This document shows positions 13,165 through 25,065 of a DNA stretch of 64,000 nucleotides, in pieces. Below the pieces are notes generated by a model. It was given only the letters and a program-made list of their open reading frames with translations. It was not told where the DNA came from and did no database searches. Position 1 is the first letter of the stretch, and each line of letters begins with the position of its first letter. The translations under genes and the position numbers were made by a program. The stretch comes from Pseudoscleropodium purum (taxonomy: Eukaryota > Streptophyta > Bryopsida > Hypnales > Brachytheciaceae), in contig OZ017804.1 in assembly GCA_963969395.1 (NCBI GenBank), forward strand, positions 15,872,001 through 15,936,000, read 5' to 3'.

Positions 13165-13503
13165 CAAGGTTGACAAATCTCTACGTCCGCCCCAAAATAG
13201 CGTCCGTAACTTGGAAGTCCGGACGCATGGACGCTAGCGGACGTAGCATCCCTCCCGCCGTCGAAAGGCGGACGAGCAGGGCGGGGCGGACGGACGGGGC
13301 AGACACCCAGATCATGCGGACCAGATCAGTCCGCGTGTCGATCGGAAGGCCATAACCGGGCGGACGGGTATCAGGGCGGATAGGCGGACAGGCGAACGGG
13401 GCGGACAACGTCCGCGAATGTCAGCAGACGTTGTGGACATAGCGTTCGTGTCTGGACGTCTGCGTTGGGATGTCCCGGACGTCCGACCATCCTGTCAACC
13501 CTG
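13165..13503. mobile_element. hAT-type MITE, GC-rich, with 8-bp target duplication
   Basis: The termini are CAAGGTTGACA and, reverse-complemented, CAGGGTTGACA. They are flanked by GGTATAGT (13157-13164) and GGTATGGT (13504-13511), an 8-bp near-perfect duplication as expected for hAT elements. The roughly 340-bp body is strikingly GC- and CpG-rich, with many CGGAC/GTCCG copies, against very AT-rich flanks. No transposase. The ORFs at 13170-13408 on both strands simply reflect the absence of AT-rich stops. Confidence 0.75.
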
Positions 13504-14018
13504 GGTATGGTGTGCACCTATAAATTTTGTCCTTATTGCAATTAAGCAAAAATCAACTAGCATTTACATTGAAGAGTTATTATGCATGAAGTGGAAGTAA
13601 TGAAATTGACCCAAAAACGAAGAGATATTCATTTTTGAAGTTCATCTTAGAAAAACAACAATTAATGACACTAGGTTTATCCACATATCAATCTCAACAT
13701 TTGTATTTAAAAAAGGAATACAATAATTAAACATACAAAATGATGATTCACAAAATGATAGATGTTCAATAACTTCTTCAATACCTTAGGTATGATGTCA
13801 CAAATTCAAAGAGAATCAAAACTTATAATATAGCATCTTACATTCTTACAAGATAGAGAAAAAAACCTTAGGGATTGCTATGATGTTTTGAGAAGCTATA
13901 TACTATTCACAAATATGTTTTAAGGAAGTGGACATACACTTTCATCAAGAATGTATGGCTTACATTGCCTTCGCTATATACTTTTATCAAAAGTATCTAA
14001 TTTCTTATACACATTATG

Positions 14019-14211
14019 TACTACAAAATATTTGTATTTAAGGTGACGGACTTTAGGTGATATCTAATGCAACAATCTATGTTTTTATGTCAATGATAAC
14101 GTCTGCCATAACATTTGATGTTATGACGGACTTTGTAGTGGACGTTATTATTAACATAAAAACATGGGTTGTTACATGGGATGTCACTTAAAATACAAAT
14201 TTCTTATAGTC
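14019..14211. mobile_element. CACTA-like foldback MITE, copy 1
   Basis: The two halves are inverted: the GTGATATCTAATGCAACAAT side pairs with the GGGTTGTTACATGGGATGTCAC side, and both carry ATGTTTTTATGT. The ends read CTACAAAATATTTG and, reverse-complemented, CTATAAGAAATTTG, close to plant En/Spm (CACTA) termini. It is homologous to 14683-14878. Confidence 0.6.
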
Positions 14212-14682
14212 TATACTAGTGGTTTGTTTTACACCCTTTTAAAAATTGTCTAAGACTGCATATGAGGAGTTTGAAGAACGAAAGAATATGCTATTTGAGG
14301 TTACTAATGGAGCAAGCAATACTATTGGGAATGGAACTCATCAAGATGGAGGTAAATTCATAAAAGTTCTTGGTTGGAGGGTTGGATATGAAAAAAAATG
14401 CCCTTTGGGGAGATATCATCCAGCACCTCCACTACAAAATAGTGTTGAGGCACTTGCAAAGTAGGAAAGAAATCAATGCTTGATTTCAAAAATTGCAAGT
14501 ATTTACTAGACCAAATTCAAAATGTTGGTACCAACATTGTTTCAAACAGTTGGAGTAGAAGCTAAGTTTGCAAAAGTTCACGATTTTGAGCAAATAGAGT
14601 ACGTTGATTTATACAATGTATTTTTTAATTTTTAATTTTATATTATGTTTTTTATTCACTACTTCATTATTGCATTATCTTT

Positions 14683-14878
14683 CACTATAAGAAACCCAAA
14701 TTTTAAATGACAGGTTTTAGGTGACATCCAATGTAACAACTTATGTTTTTATGTCAACAATAACATCTACTATAACATCTTGACATTAAGGTGGATGTTA
14801 TTGTTGACATAAAAACATAAGTTGTCACATTGAATGTCATCTAAAATCTGTCACTTAAAGCACGAGGTTCTTATAGTG
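14683..14878. mobile_element. CACTA-like foldback MITE, copy 2
   Basis: The element begins CACTATAAGAAACCC and its right end, reverse-complemented, begins CACTATAAGAACCTC. The arms then carry GTGACATCCAATGTAACAAC and the matching inverted GTTGTCACATTGAATGTCAT, meeting near AACATCTACTATAAC. The 196-bp near-palindrome lacks any ORF. A 3-bp target duplication is not apparent in the flanks. Confidence 0.7.
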
Positions 14879-15429
14879 ATGGTGTGGTCATATACTTTTG
14901 TTAAAAGTATATGGTCTAAATTATTGATGACTTCTCCAAAGTGTGTATTTGTGATATAGTAGGTATTTTTGTAAAGTGACAATGGCACTTATGGGGTATA
15001 CAAATGACTAATTTAGAACCAAATTTAAAACATTTTGTCAAAAAATATGACCTACTACCTAATGTCGAATTGAAAAAATAACTCCAACTATTTAAAAACA
15101 ATTGGCATATATGCTCATTTAAGGTTCCAAAGGTGACTTCAAGAAGCCAACACAAATGACATTTAAACTACATAATTTTGTAGGAAAAGAGATTCATTTT
15201 CAAGCAAGGTTGTTCTAGTATACATTATGACATTCTATCAAAAATAATGTCTAAGACTTTGATAAGAGCTCCTATCTATCTAATAAACAAATTTTTAGAC
15301 TATACATATAATATTTGAAAATATTCAAGCATATTACACAAGATTGTTTAATATAATTGACAAAGTTCAATACGACACCATCTGATATACATTCTACATG
15401 ACCGGCATGGCCTAAAATATCTTCAACAA

Positions 15430-15901
15430 GACAATCCAGTTTCTAAGTAAAAGAGTTGGTGTTTCAAAACACCAAATCATTCGAAATTTAATTATGGAAT
15501 TGAAAAATGCCAATTCCAACGGCTATAATGTAGTAATAAACAATCTACATCATATTCTTTTCTTTTTTTTTCAAAAAAATATTAAAAATTGAGTTAAATA
15601 AAGGACTCCAAAATTTATTTTAGGGTAGAAAATCCATACTTGCCTACAAACTAGAACACTTCATAACTTTCATCTCATAAATCAAAATGGAAAGATTCAA
15701 AGCTTTCCATATATATATAAATCTAAAAAATGAATTTCCATTTTTTTTTTATAAAAGTGATTTTTAAGAAATTTTTGGACTACTTGTTGAGCATTGAAAT
15801 GTTGTGTGAAAATTTCAAAGAAAAATAAATAAAAATTCCATTTGTAGTGAGTTGCCTTGAATTTGTATGTTGTCAAAAAACACAGTTTGGTCCTTTAGGG
15901 G
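15430..15901 (+). mobile_element. 5'-truncated family A element
   Basis: The sequence follows the second half of 12193-13100 (ATTGAAAAATGCCAATTCC, AAAGGACTCCAAAATTTATT, CATAACTTTCATCTCATAAA) and ends CCTTTAGGGG at 15892-15901, followed by CTAA, a mutated TTAA. The left half is missing. Confidence 0.6.
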
Positions 15902-17995
15902 CTAATTGTTTTGTTTTGATTATTGAGTAACTAGATTGTAAGAGGGAGGTGGAATTGAGAGCATTTAAGAAAATAATTATATATTGACATGTGATGTGGG
16001 AGTTAGTAGTTGTGGATTTGAAAATGATTTTTTTATTTTGGGTAGTTAGGGGGAGAAGGATGTAGAATATGTTAATGGCAATCGTGCTCTAGGGATACAA
16101 TGTGGTTATTTTTTAGATTCATTTTTTGTAATAAAATGTAAGTGAGGTATTTTATTTCCAAAATCAACTTCTTATTATTTTGTATGCATTTTCTCTACAT
16201 TTCTGATTGTAAGAAAAGCCTATGTTATTTTTTGTCAAGACTTTTGTGTGTGATTGAGTGTTTTTCAAGTGCAACTTTAATCACAAATAAATAATATATG
16301 TCAGAAAGTGCTATGTATCATCTTGTTTAATTCCTTATAGACCAAACATTTGAATTTTGAATAACAAATGAATTCAAATACATTCCAAGCACAAAAGATA
16401 TGCATTTTTTCATCCACCAATTTAAAAAAAATTCATGTATTAGTTATTTGACATTTATATGGTATACATTGAGAAGACTTTGCTTTGCAAATATTCTACA
16501 ATTCAAAGGGTATTGAAAGGTCTAACCTCAAAAAATAACTTTTTAGCTCAAAAAAATGACTTGAATAAAAAAATACTAAAATCTTCAAAAAATTATTATA
16601 ATTTGAACTTTTATGATAAAAAAATTCTTGTGAAAGTTACAAATATTCAATCTACAATCAATTTTAGAAGGAATTTTTCATTTTTGGTTGAAAATTTTAT
16701 TGAAAAAAAATATTAATTTGTGTACTAGTTGATCTTACTACTTGGATTAGATCTATGGATCATTTTTTACAAACATTGTTTAAAAATCATCATTGAATCA
16801 TTATTCTAAGTTGCATTTTGTATTACATCTTAATAATTTTGGAAATTTGGACTATTCCTAGGATTAAAAGAATGTTGAATTTTAAGAATTTTGATGTAGA
16901 AATTCAATTTTGATACTTTCTTGTTGAATTTTACCTTCACTTGTGATATATTCTTTTACAAAGAAATTATAAAATGAATTGGTAGAAGATATTGATTTTT
17001 GACAATACTTCGCTCTTGTGGTTTTAGAGCACTATTGGCTATAGAGTACCCATTCTAAGGAATTTTTAGCTAAATTTTGGAGTGGTTGGTCCTCTAATTC
17101 ATCTTCTAGTAGCTAGAGTAACAACTATTTTATTAAAAAATAAAAAAAGAGTTAATTCAATATTGTATAGAAGTCTTGAAAATGATGTTCTTTTGGTATG
17201 AATTTTGAATAAGTAAATTTTTGTTTTATTAGTTTTTATTACAAATGATTATCTTTGTAGAGATGTTACAATGATCAATTTTTTTATAAAAATATATTTT
17301 TCTAATTTTCACATTAATTAAATCAAAGTGCCTATTTTCATGGGCTTTTGTCCTTCTAGGATTCATGTATTTGATCTAAGTTGATCTTCTTTATGTATAT
17401 GTAATCTTCATAAACACCTACATATTATCTATAATTTATTTTTTTGAAAACTATCTTTTTCTATAATTAAAATATTTTATTAAAAATCAAGAAAACTAGA
17501 AAGAATGCAATGAAATCAACAAATTTTTCTTACAATCACATGCATGCAAATGGGTGAAAAGATGATACTTCTTCCAAAGGATCAAGTTAAAATTTGTCAC
17601 TAGAATTCTATAGTAGTTTCATTTTTCTATTTTTGACTTTTCCTTGCTAAAACTCAAACTTGAAAACTATCAAGCAAAAGTTTGCATAGTCCACTTCAAA
17701 ATTCTATCAAATTCCTAGCATTGAATATTTATTTCAAAATGAGATTTAGGTAGTGTAACAACCACCTATTGAATTTTCAATATAAGATGACACAAAATTT
17801 TAGTAGATACAATAATTTTCTTTGTCTTTTGTGATTTGCTCTGGAATTCTCTCGTTTTTCTCTTACTTTTAAGTTTTTTGGGAACAAATAAGACAAGGCC
17901 CATTGCATTAAAAAATGATAAACCTAAAAATTAAACCATACAACCATGAGGTTGAGCATCAAGATAATTTTTTTTTCTTCCAAAAGTAATGTTAT
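15902..17995. other. AT-rich intergenic sequence, nothing recognisable
   Basis: No gene, strong repeat boundary or RNA gene is seen. The 16459-16716 plus ORF is Lys/Asn-rich translation of AT-rich DNA and has no domain. Confidence 0.5.
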
Positions 17996-18410
17996 CCCCT
18001 AAAGTACTTTCATGTTTAGAGACCCAAAACTACTTCAAAATGAAAAAAAATTCATTGGGGACTAGTTTCCTTGGTTCCTTGTACTATTCACTTTATCAAT
18101 GGAAATTGTCCATGTATTTCAAGGGAAAAAAAATACTTCAAAACATCCATTTCTAGGTTGAAATCTTCATCTATATTTATTTTTAAGCAAATCCACCTAT
18201 AGGATCCTTTGGTTAACTTTTTCAAGTACATTGTCAAAAAATTTATAGTGAATATCCCCACCCATTGCAAGTTCAAATGTGCCTAAACTTCAAAATGTAG
18301 TTTTTTCTAGCCCTTCCAAAAGGTGAAGTTTTATCTTGCAAAATTTTTAGAAAAAAACATGTATGTCCTATAACTTGTGCATTTTAGTAAATATATATAA
18401 AATGGATTGA

Positions 18411-18496
<86 letters not shown>

Positions 18497-19736
18497 AAGT
18501 AGGAGGTAATATTGAATGAAAGAAAAAACAAAACTGTCGATAAATTTCATAAGAAATTGAGAATTGTTATCCCAATGGTGAGAATGTTGTAGTAAAAAAA
18601 ATCAATATCCTTTTTTTTTGTTTTTATATTCTTCATACCTTCATTGCCAACAAAATAAAATTCCTCACAACTTTTCCTTTATTATTCAAAATTGAATGGT
18701 TCAAATGTTTTATAACTTGTAGCTATCAATGTATACTCTTTTTTCATGGTATATTTTTTTTTGCCCATTTTGACATTAAATTATAAAAAAACTTCTAACT
18801 TTTGCAATATTTATTAGAATGAGGTGAATCAAAGCTTCACATGTAGATTAGGTTGATAAACATCCACTTTGAAATTTTTTTGGGCAGCTCACTACGAATG
18901 GAGTTTTAGTTTATTTTGCTGAAATTTTCACACAACATGTGCCCAAGGAGTAGCTTTAATTCCCAACAATTTTCATAACTTTTGACTACATGATTCAAAA
19001 GTTATTGCATGATATGTAATTTTCAATGCTCGGTGGGCAGCCCAAAAATTTCTTAATAAATCAATTTTTTTTTAAATAAAAATTTGAAATTGATTTTTTA
19101 GATTTATATATATATGTGAAAAGATTTGAATCATTCCATTTTGATATATGAGATGAAAGTTATGAGGTGTTCTAGTTTGCGGACAATCATAGATTCCCTA
19201 CACAAAAATAAACTTTGGAGTCCTTTATTTAACTCAATTTTCCATATTTTAAAAAAAAAATAACAAGATATGATGTAGATTGTTTATTACTACATTACCA
19301 CCATTGGAATTGGAATTTTTCAATTCCGTAATTAAATTCTTAACAATTTAGTGTTTTGAATCACTTTGTACTTCTTTCTATTTACTATTTTTTCCTATAT
19401 GTTGTGCAATTCCAAATGATCTAAAAAAATTTTAAGCATGTAGCCAACTTGCCTTGAAGAATGAATCCAAAGAGTAACCATCATTATGGACATTTTCTCA
19501 TGAAAATGTGACCTTGTAAAGAGCAACTGCCTATATTTTCACAGGGTCAAAAAAATGTTTTCTGTCACTTGAAACGTTAATATCTTGCAATCTACAAGGT
19601 GGAAAATTCTGAAATTTTTTCCGCATCTTTTCAAACTAGATTACTACAGGGTCCTATGGTTTTATATGTCCAAAAAAAATTATCATCCAAAATTTGATGC
19701 TTGTATTAAAAATACATAGTCTCTGACTTTTAGGGG
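17996..19736. mobile_element. Inverted composite of two family A elements
   Basis: The left end CCCCTAAAGTAC follows TTAT, and the right end CTTTTAGGGG is followed by ATAA. The left half (to about 18830) reads in family A plus order; the right half (about 18875-19736) is family A inverted, with GGTCCTATGG and CTTGAAACGTTAATATC blocks. Each half lacks its inner terminus, so the whole resembles a 1.74-kb tail-to-tail foldback. An (AT)n microsatellite sits in the left half. The pairing of ends into one unit is inference. Confidence 0.45.
18413..18492. repeat. (AT)n microsatellite, 80 bp
   Basis: Forty uninterrupted AT dinucleotides. They give rise to poly-Tyr/Ile ORFs on the minus strand that are not genes. 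Confidence 0.97.
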
Positions 19737-21155
19737 ATAAATTGTTATTACACCCAAATAAGTAGCATGGAAAAGAGCCTCTTGAACTTCACTGGTAATT
19801 ATCCAACACTCTCCACACTCAACGGATTATTTGTGTTCTACTCTATTTATTGCCTGTCTATTTATACTGTGCTTAGAAACCTTATTGCTTACTCCCTCTA
19901 TCTCAAAATAAATCCGCAGTTTCTAGTGGAAAACTTAGTAGGGGTACCACAAGAGATGGTCATTCAAAATGCACCACTCATCCTAAACCACCATCTTCAC
20001 TTTCTGTACATCTCCAAAATCAGTTATAACCCTGAGTGGAAGAAACTATTTTAGAACTGCACTTTATTCCTTTGTAACTTTTGCATATGGTATCCAAGTG
20101 TCACGTTCTTTGGTGTGTTGGAACCTCCTTTCAAGCACCAATGAATATCCAACGAGACTAATAATAGTAACTAGGCACAGTAGCAAAAAGTGGCAGTTTT
20201 GGGGAGTACCCACCTTAACTTACTTCTATCAAGACAAAAGGGATTACTTTCTTTTTTTAATCTTCTGGTCTCACCCCAATCCAACAACTTTTTCTTTCTT
20301 TTCTTTTCTTTTTCTTCTTCTTCTTCTTTCACCCCCCTTTCTTTCCCCTTTTCCCCGATCCCCGATCCCTCCGTACTGCCTAACAAATCCGAGCTGAACT
20401 GCCGGATCTGGCCTCCGCGCGATTATTGAAACCACGCTGCAATTGATAAACCTTGGCCCTCCTGCCGGCATGCTTCCCAGTCCGACAGGGTTGAGGTGAA
20501 TCTACAGTGTTGGGGAGGTGCCGTGGTACGATCAGAGCCCTAGGAGCGCCAGCCCCTCAATCAATCAGTTTGGCTTTTGGCAAAGGGAGAACAATGCGGA
20601 CCATACTTCTCGGAATTATTTAAGCTCGCAGACGAGCCTTGGTACATGTGATGATCTGCAGCAGAAGTAGAAGCCAAGGCCAACTGAAAGGAAAACTGAA
20701 ACTCAGAAGGTGATGATCGAGTTGGGGAATGGGACCCCCCTCGCCCCGCCCCGCCCCGCCCAGCCCAGCCCATGACAAAGCTCGCCTCACGCCCCCGCCA
20801 GCATAGTGGCCGTGGGGCACTGAACTGGAAGGCCTGGCACATGGGTTACGTCGCCCGGCTTAATGACGATGGAGGGGTGACTCACACCTCTTTAACCCCC
20901 ACCCACGACAAAAAACAAACAAGGTGCATACCTTACCCTTACCCCCCCAAACCAAAACTGCCACTTCTGACTTCTGCACCTCGTTTCCATGATTAGACGA
21001 TGGGTCAAATTTTCACTGGTTTTCATGTTGTTGGCACTTATGAAGGAGGCTCCAACGCACCAAAGAATGCAGCATTTGGATACCATATCCACAAGTTAGG
21101 AAGGAACTAAAACAATTCGCTTCCAAATAGCTACATAATTGATTTTGTGTCGGGT

Positions 21156-21256
21156 AACGACCAAGTGGGAAGGCCTTATGCAAACGAGGGACTCACCGAG
21201 GCTGACAGACCGAAGGTGGGCCCCTCATTTGCATAAGGCCTTCCCACTCGGTTGTT
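21156..21256. repeat. 35-bp-stem inverted repeat (hairpin)
   Basis: The left arm (21156-21190, containing AGTGGGAAGGCCTTATGCAA) and the right arm (21222-21256) are reverse complements with three transition mismatches. They are separated by a 31-nt loop that can itself pair through CTCACC and GGTGGG. As RNA it would form a long near-perfect hairpin. It could be a small foldback element or a small-RNA precursor; no known microRNA sequence was recognised in it. Confidence 0.8.
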
Positions 21257-21371
21257 GCTTGGCGTTAAGACGCAACAACGACTATTTCTTTTACCACTAC
21301 GCCACTCAATGCATTAAGAGCTCATACAAACAACAACAAAAGTGAAGATAAAAGAAAAAGTGTGTTTTTTT

Positions 21372-21440
21372 AGTGTAAGGTGCCATCCACTCATTGTGAG
21401 GCAATCTCACACATCGAGTAAGGTACCATCCACTCCTTCA
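21372..21440. repeat. Short direct duplication
   Basis: GTAAGGTGCCATCCACTC and GTAAGGTACCATCCACTC occur 43 bp apart, each followed by an imperfectly shared segment. Downstream, GTGGTTTAGGA (about 21490) and TCCTAAACCGCC (about 21533) form an inverted pair. Confidence 0.6.
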
Positions 21441-22519
21441 ATAAAGTCATTGCCGAGTCTTTACGAAGATGTACACAAATTGAAGATCTGGTGGTTTAGG
21501 ATCAGTGGTACATTTCGTAAAGTGGATACCCTCCTAAACCGCCTTTCTTGTTGTTGTTGTTGTTGGATTTATTAACTATCATTAGACTGGTGAAATTTTC
21601 ATTGATTTTCTTAATGGCAAGTGGAAGGAGGTTCCAATGCACCAAAGAAACTAACATTTGGATACCATATGCAAAAGTTATAAATGGTCAAAAGTTCTAG
21701 GTGTTCTAAAAGAGTTTCTTTGTTAGAGGTACGATGATTGATTAGAGAGATGTATACAAAGTGATGATGGTGGCTTAAGGCAGGGTGCAGTTTTGGATGT
21801 ATTCACCTTAGTATATGTGGAATGTATTAATTCTTTACTCCAAGACCTTTGTATAAAACTCTTTAACACTCAACTCTAAGTAGGATGCTGTAAAACTAAC
21901 TAAGACCTAATTTCATTATAGTTTAGGAGAGCATGTCATTGTAGAATGCCAATTGAAAAGTATTCATCATGTATTATTTTAAGCCATTTTTACAATCATA
22001 GACACTCTACTCATGTTAGTGTATTAGGTCCTAAAAGAATAAAAAAATGAGAAGTTTCATTGAGCAAATATCAAAATAAGGGATCTTCCATACATGCCAA
22101 ATCATTTAAATTTACTACTTAATTCAATTCCATAAGTGCAAGACTTTGAATTATACAAGACTCTATACATTGATTTGAATGATTGTTGGATGAATATGAT
22201 CTAAGAAGTTTGAACATTCAAATGAATTTTAGATGAAGATTGGATGAAAATCTATACAAACTTAGACGAATTTGGATAAAAATAGAATGAAATATAGATG
22301 GAAATCAAACTAGTTAAGATAGTATAAAAATAGTGTAGACCACATCATATTGATTTTATCTATAATAGTGTGAACTATCATATTGAAGAACCTTTCTAAT
22401 TCAAATAAATTTCAAAATAGTGCAAATTTTTATTATTATATGGGGCACACAAATTGAATTTAACTTGTATATTAATTTAATGATTGTTAATTCTTTCTTT
22501 CTAGAAAATCTTCATTTAA

Positions 22520-23362
22520 TCCCTAAAGGTCCTCACATTGAATAAATAGATGCCTCTAGGTCAAAATCGAGTGTAACTTTCAAAAGTATCAAAATGAAAG
22601 TCAAAATCAAATATTTGATTTTTATTTAGAATTAGAATATGAAAACTAATAATTTTTTATTTCTAATACATGTATAAGAAAACTTTGCAAAAATCCAAAA
22701 ATTCAATGAAAACTTATTTCTATTAGAAATTCCATGTCCTAAAATCCAAATAGTACAATAGAAAATGTATTTTATTTGTACAACAAATAGTTTCATTGAA
22801 TTTTTTTAAAATTTCTTCTCAAGATTAAATTATATGATTTTTTCCCTCATTCTTATGTTTATTCTTGCTCAAAATCTCAAATTATTCTTATATATATTCT
22901 AATTAATACAAATTTTGTGAATATCACACTTCAATTTTTTTTAATAATTTGATTATTCTACCTTAATTTTCCTTAAAATTATAAATTTTTATCAATAGAT
23001 TTTATGAAGGCTTGATTTAGATTGACAACAATGATTTGAAAGAGGTCATTAATAAGGGTGTTTTTGGTGTAAGAAAACCAATTACTTGGAAAATTTTTCA
23101 TACTATTCTTCATCAATTGATACTTTTACCTCTTGGAAAAATTTCAAATTAATTATATTTTTGTAATATTTAACAATTTATTTTCAGTCATAAATTAGAA
23201 AATTTATTCCAAAACTAATAGAGATGTTTAATGTTGATAGGTGACACCTAGTTTAATGTAACAAAAATAGTACATTGAAACTCAAATGTGCTTTAAAAGA
23301 CTAAATTGAGGTCAAAAACAAGGTTGGACCATTTGGCAATGAACTAATTGGTCTATTAGAGG
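22520..23362. mobile_element. Probable TTAA-flanked family element, degraded
   Basis: TTAA at 22516-22519 precedes TCCCTAAAGGTCC. The far end, GGTCTATTAGAGG, is followed by TTTA. Reverse-complemented it gives CCTCTAATAGACC, a weak inverted match. The size (about 843 bp) fits the family, but the interior is only loosely similar to families A and B. Confidence 0.4.
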
Positions 23363-23366
23363 TTTA

Positions 23367-24846
23367 TCCTTGATGGCCCTTGCATATCAAAATATGAAGT
23401 TTTTCTAGTCAAGTTCACTTGTAACTTTCACAATATCTATTTTTTTTACTTAATATAAAAACATTTAGATTCTATTCCATTTTGAAACTTTGCAAAGCTT
23501 AGTTTTTGTTTCATTATAGCCTTCATCTTTGATAAAAAAAAAAACAAAAAAAAACACATCAATTTAATATATATTATGATTGAAATAATTCCATTTCACA
23601 TTGTACTTTAATATTTTTCAATCATTCATTTTTCTAAAAAATGCTTATAACAAATCAACATTTATTAAAAGAATGTTTTTATATTTTATTAAATATTAAA
23701 GATATCAAAATTTATGAATAAATCGTGTGAAGGCTAGATCACATAAATTTAGTTCAATAGTAGTAATTTGATTTAAAGGTCATATCAAAGGGGATTTAAG
23801 ATTTATAAAATTAAAAGGATTATTTTTAAATTTCTCACAGCATTTTCATTCTTAGTATTATCCCAGATAGAATTTTTAAATTAAATATAACATTTAGATT
23901 ATTTAAACCAATTTATTTCATTTCTAAAATAAGGATGATAACAATCATGTATGTTTAATGAAATTAATTGAGATTTTTTCATTGATATACAATACATATA
24001 CTAACAATAAAAGATAAAAAATAACATACAACATAAAAGGCCAAATCAAGCTTTATAGGCAATTGATTGATTATTGAGTGTTGATTGCCCAATCCTTAAT
24101 TAAAAGAAAATTTTCCTTCAAGTACAAAATCTATTTTGGAAATTTTGTAGTGTTGATTTGAATGGAATTTTTTAGTTTCTTAATTTCACTATTTTTTTCA
24201 ACAAATCTTTATTTATAAAAAAGATAAAAATATCTTACATTTGTGAATGAGAAATATTTTCTTTCAAAATTTTCAATGAAATTACAAAATAAAACTACAA
24301 CCATAAGTTAAATTGTTATTACATAAGTTACTTCATTAAATGCAATACACTGTTGTAAATGAAGTGTAGAATCTACACATTTCTACTGAATATTTCATTT
24401 TTTCAAGAAAATAATTTTAGCAATTGCTATAAACATAAAAATATTCATATAAGATTTCTATTTCAAAAAAAGTTTCAATAAAAGATTGACATCTATTTCT
24501 AGAATAATTTTTTTTCTAAACTTGTCTTAAAAAATATGACAATTGTTTTACATTGCGTTTTTCAACTAAAAATCACTTCATATTATTTGTTTTGTAGTTA
24601 CCAAGAGAAAGAAGGTACACCAATATCTTCTTTTCCTTGAAAACATGAAAATATTTTTAATGAATTTTGTACCAATGGAAAAATGGAGTATAAATAATTG
24701 GTGTGTCTTCCACTAATTGAATTAACTTGTGTAATCAAATGACACTTCAAAATTCCTAAAAGACGTTTATTGTAATTGAAAACCTAAAAATTGTTGCATT
24801 TTGAAATTGCCATTGGCTAATGTATCTACATGAATTGAATCCTTCA
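23367..24846. other. AT-rich intergenic sequence, nothing recognisable
   Basis: Very AT-rich, with A/T homopolymer runs. There is no ORF of protein-like composition and no clear repeat termini. Confidence 0.55.
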
Positions 24847-25065
24847 CACGACAAGAAAAAGGGGTGTTTTAAGTGAGTTCTTAAGTATGGTTTGACATAA
24901 GATTGTAAGTAATGACCTTTAAGGAAATTTTAAGGAAATTTTAACTAAAAACACATGTATTTCTAGTAAATTTTTATTGGAAATATCCTTAAAGATCATT
25001 ACTTAAAATTTTATGTGTTGGACTATACTTAAAAACTCACTTACAACACCCTTTTTCTTGTACAG
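24847..25065. mobile_element. CACTA-like foldback MITE, copy 3 (different subfamily)
   Basis: The left end is CACGACAAGAAAAAGGGG and the right end, reverse-complemented, CTGTACAAGAAAAAGGG. The arms continue with TAAGTGAGTTCTTAAGTATGG against GTAAGTGAGTTTTTAAGTATAG and TAAGTAATGACCTTTAAGG against TAAGTAATGATCTTTAAGG. The roughly 85-bp arms make the 219-bp unit almost fully self-complementary. The ends resemble the CACTACAAGAAAA type of plant En/Spm elements. Confidence 0.7.

Larger units (their letters stand above)
19951..21809. mobile_element. Long-TIR element (family C), 1.86 kb, GC-rich core
   Basis: The right terminus, reverse-complemented, reads AAGGTGAATACATCC. It continues through CCACCATCATCACTTTGTATACATC, AACTTTTGCATATGGTATCC and GGTGCATTGGAACCTCC. 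The left end has the same order from 19951 to about 20220. Another inverted end fragment lies at about 20930-21100, suggesting a nested or duplicated end. The core holds a polypyrimidine tract (about 20280-20360), CCCCG repeats (about 20744-20762) and a perfect-looking hairpin. No transposase ORF. Confidence 0.6.

Noticed and set aside
18331..18550. Poly-Tyr/Ile minus-strand ORFs
   Set aside because: Direct translation of the (AT)n microsatellite.
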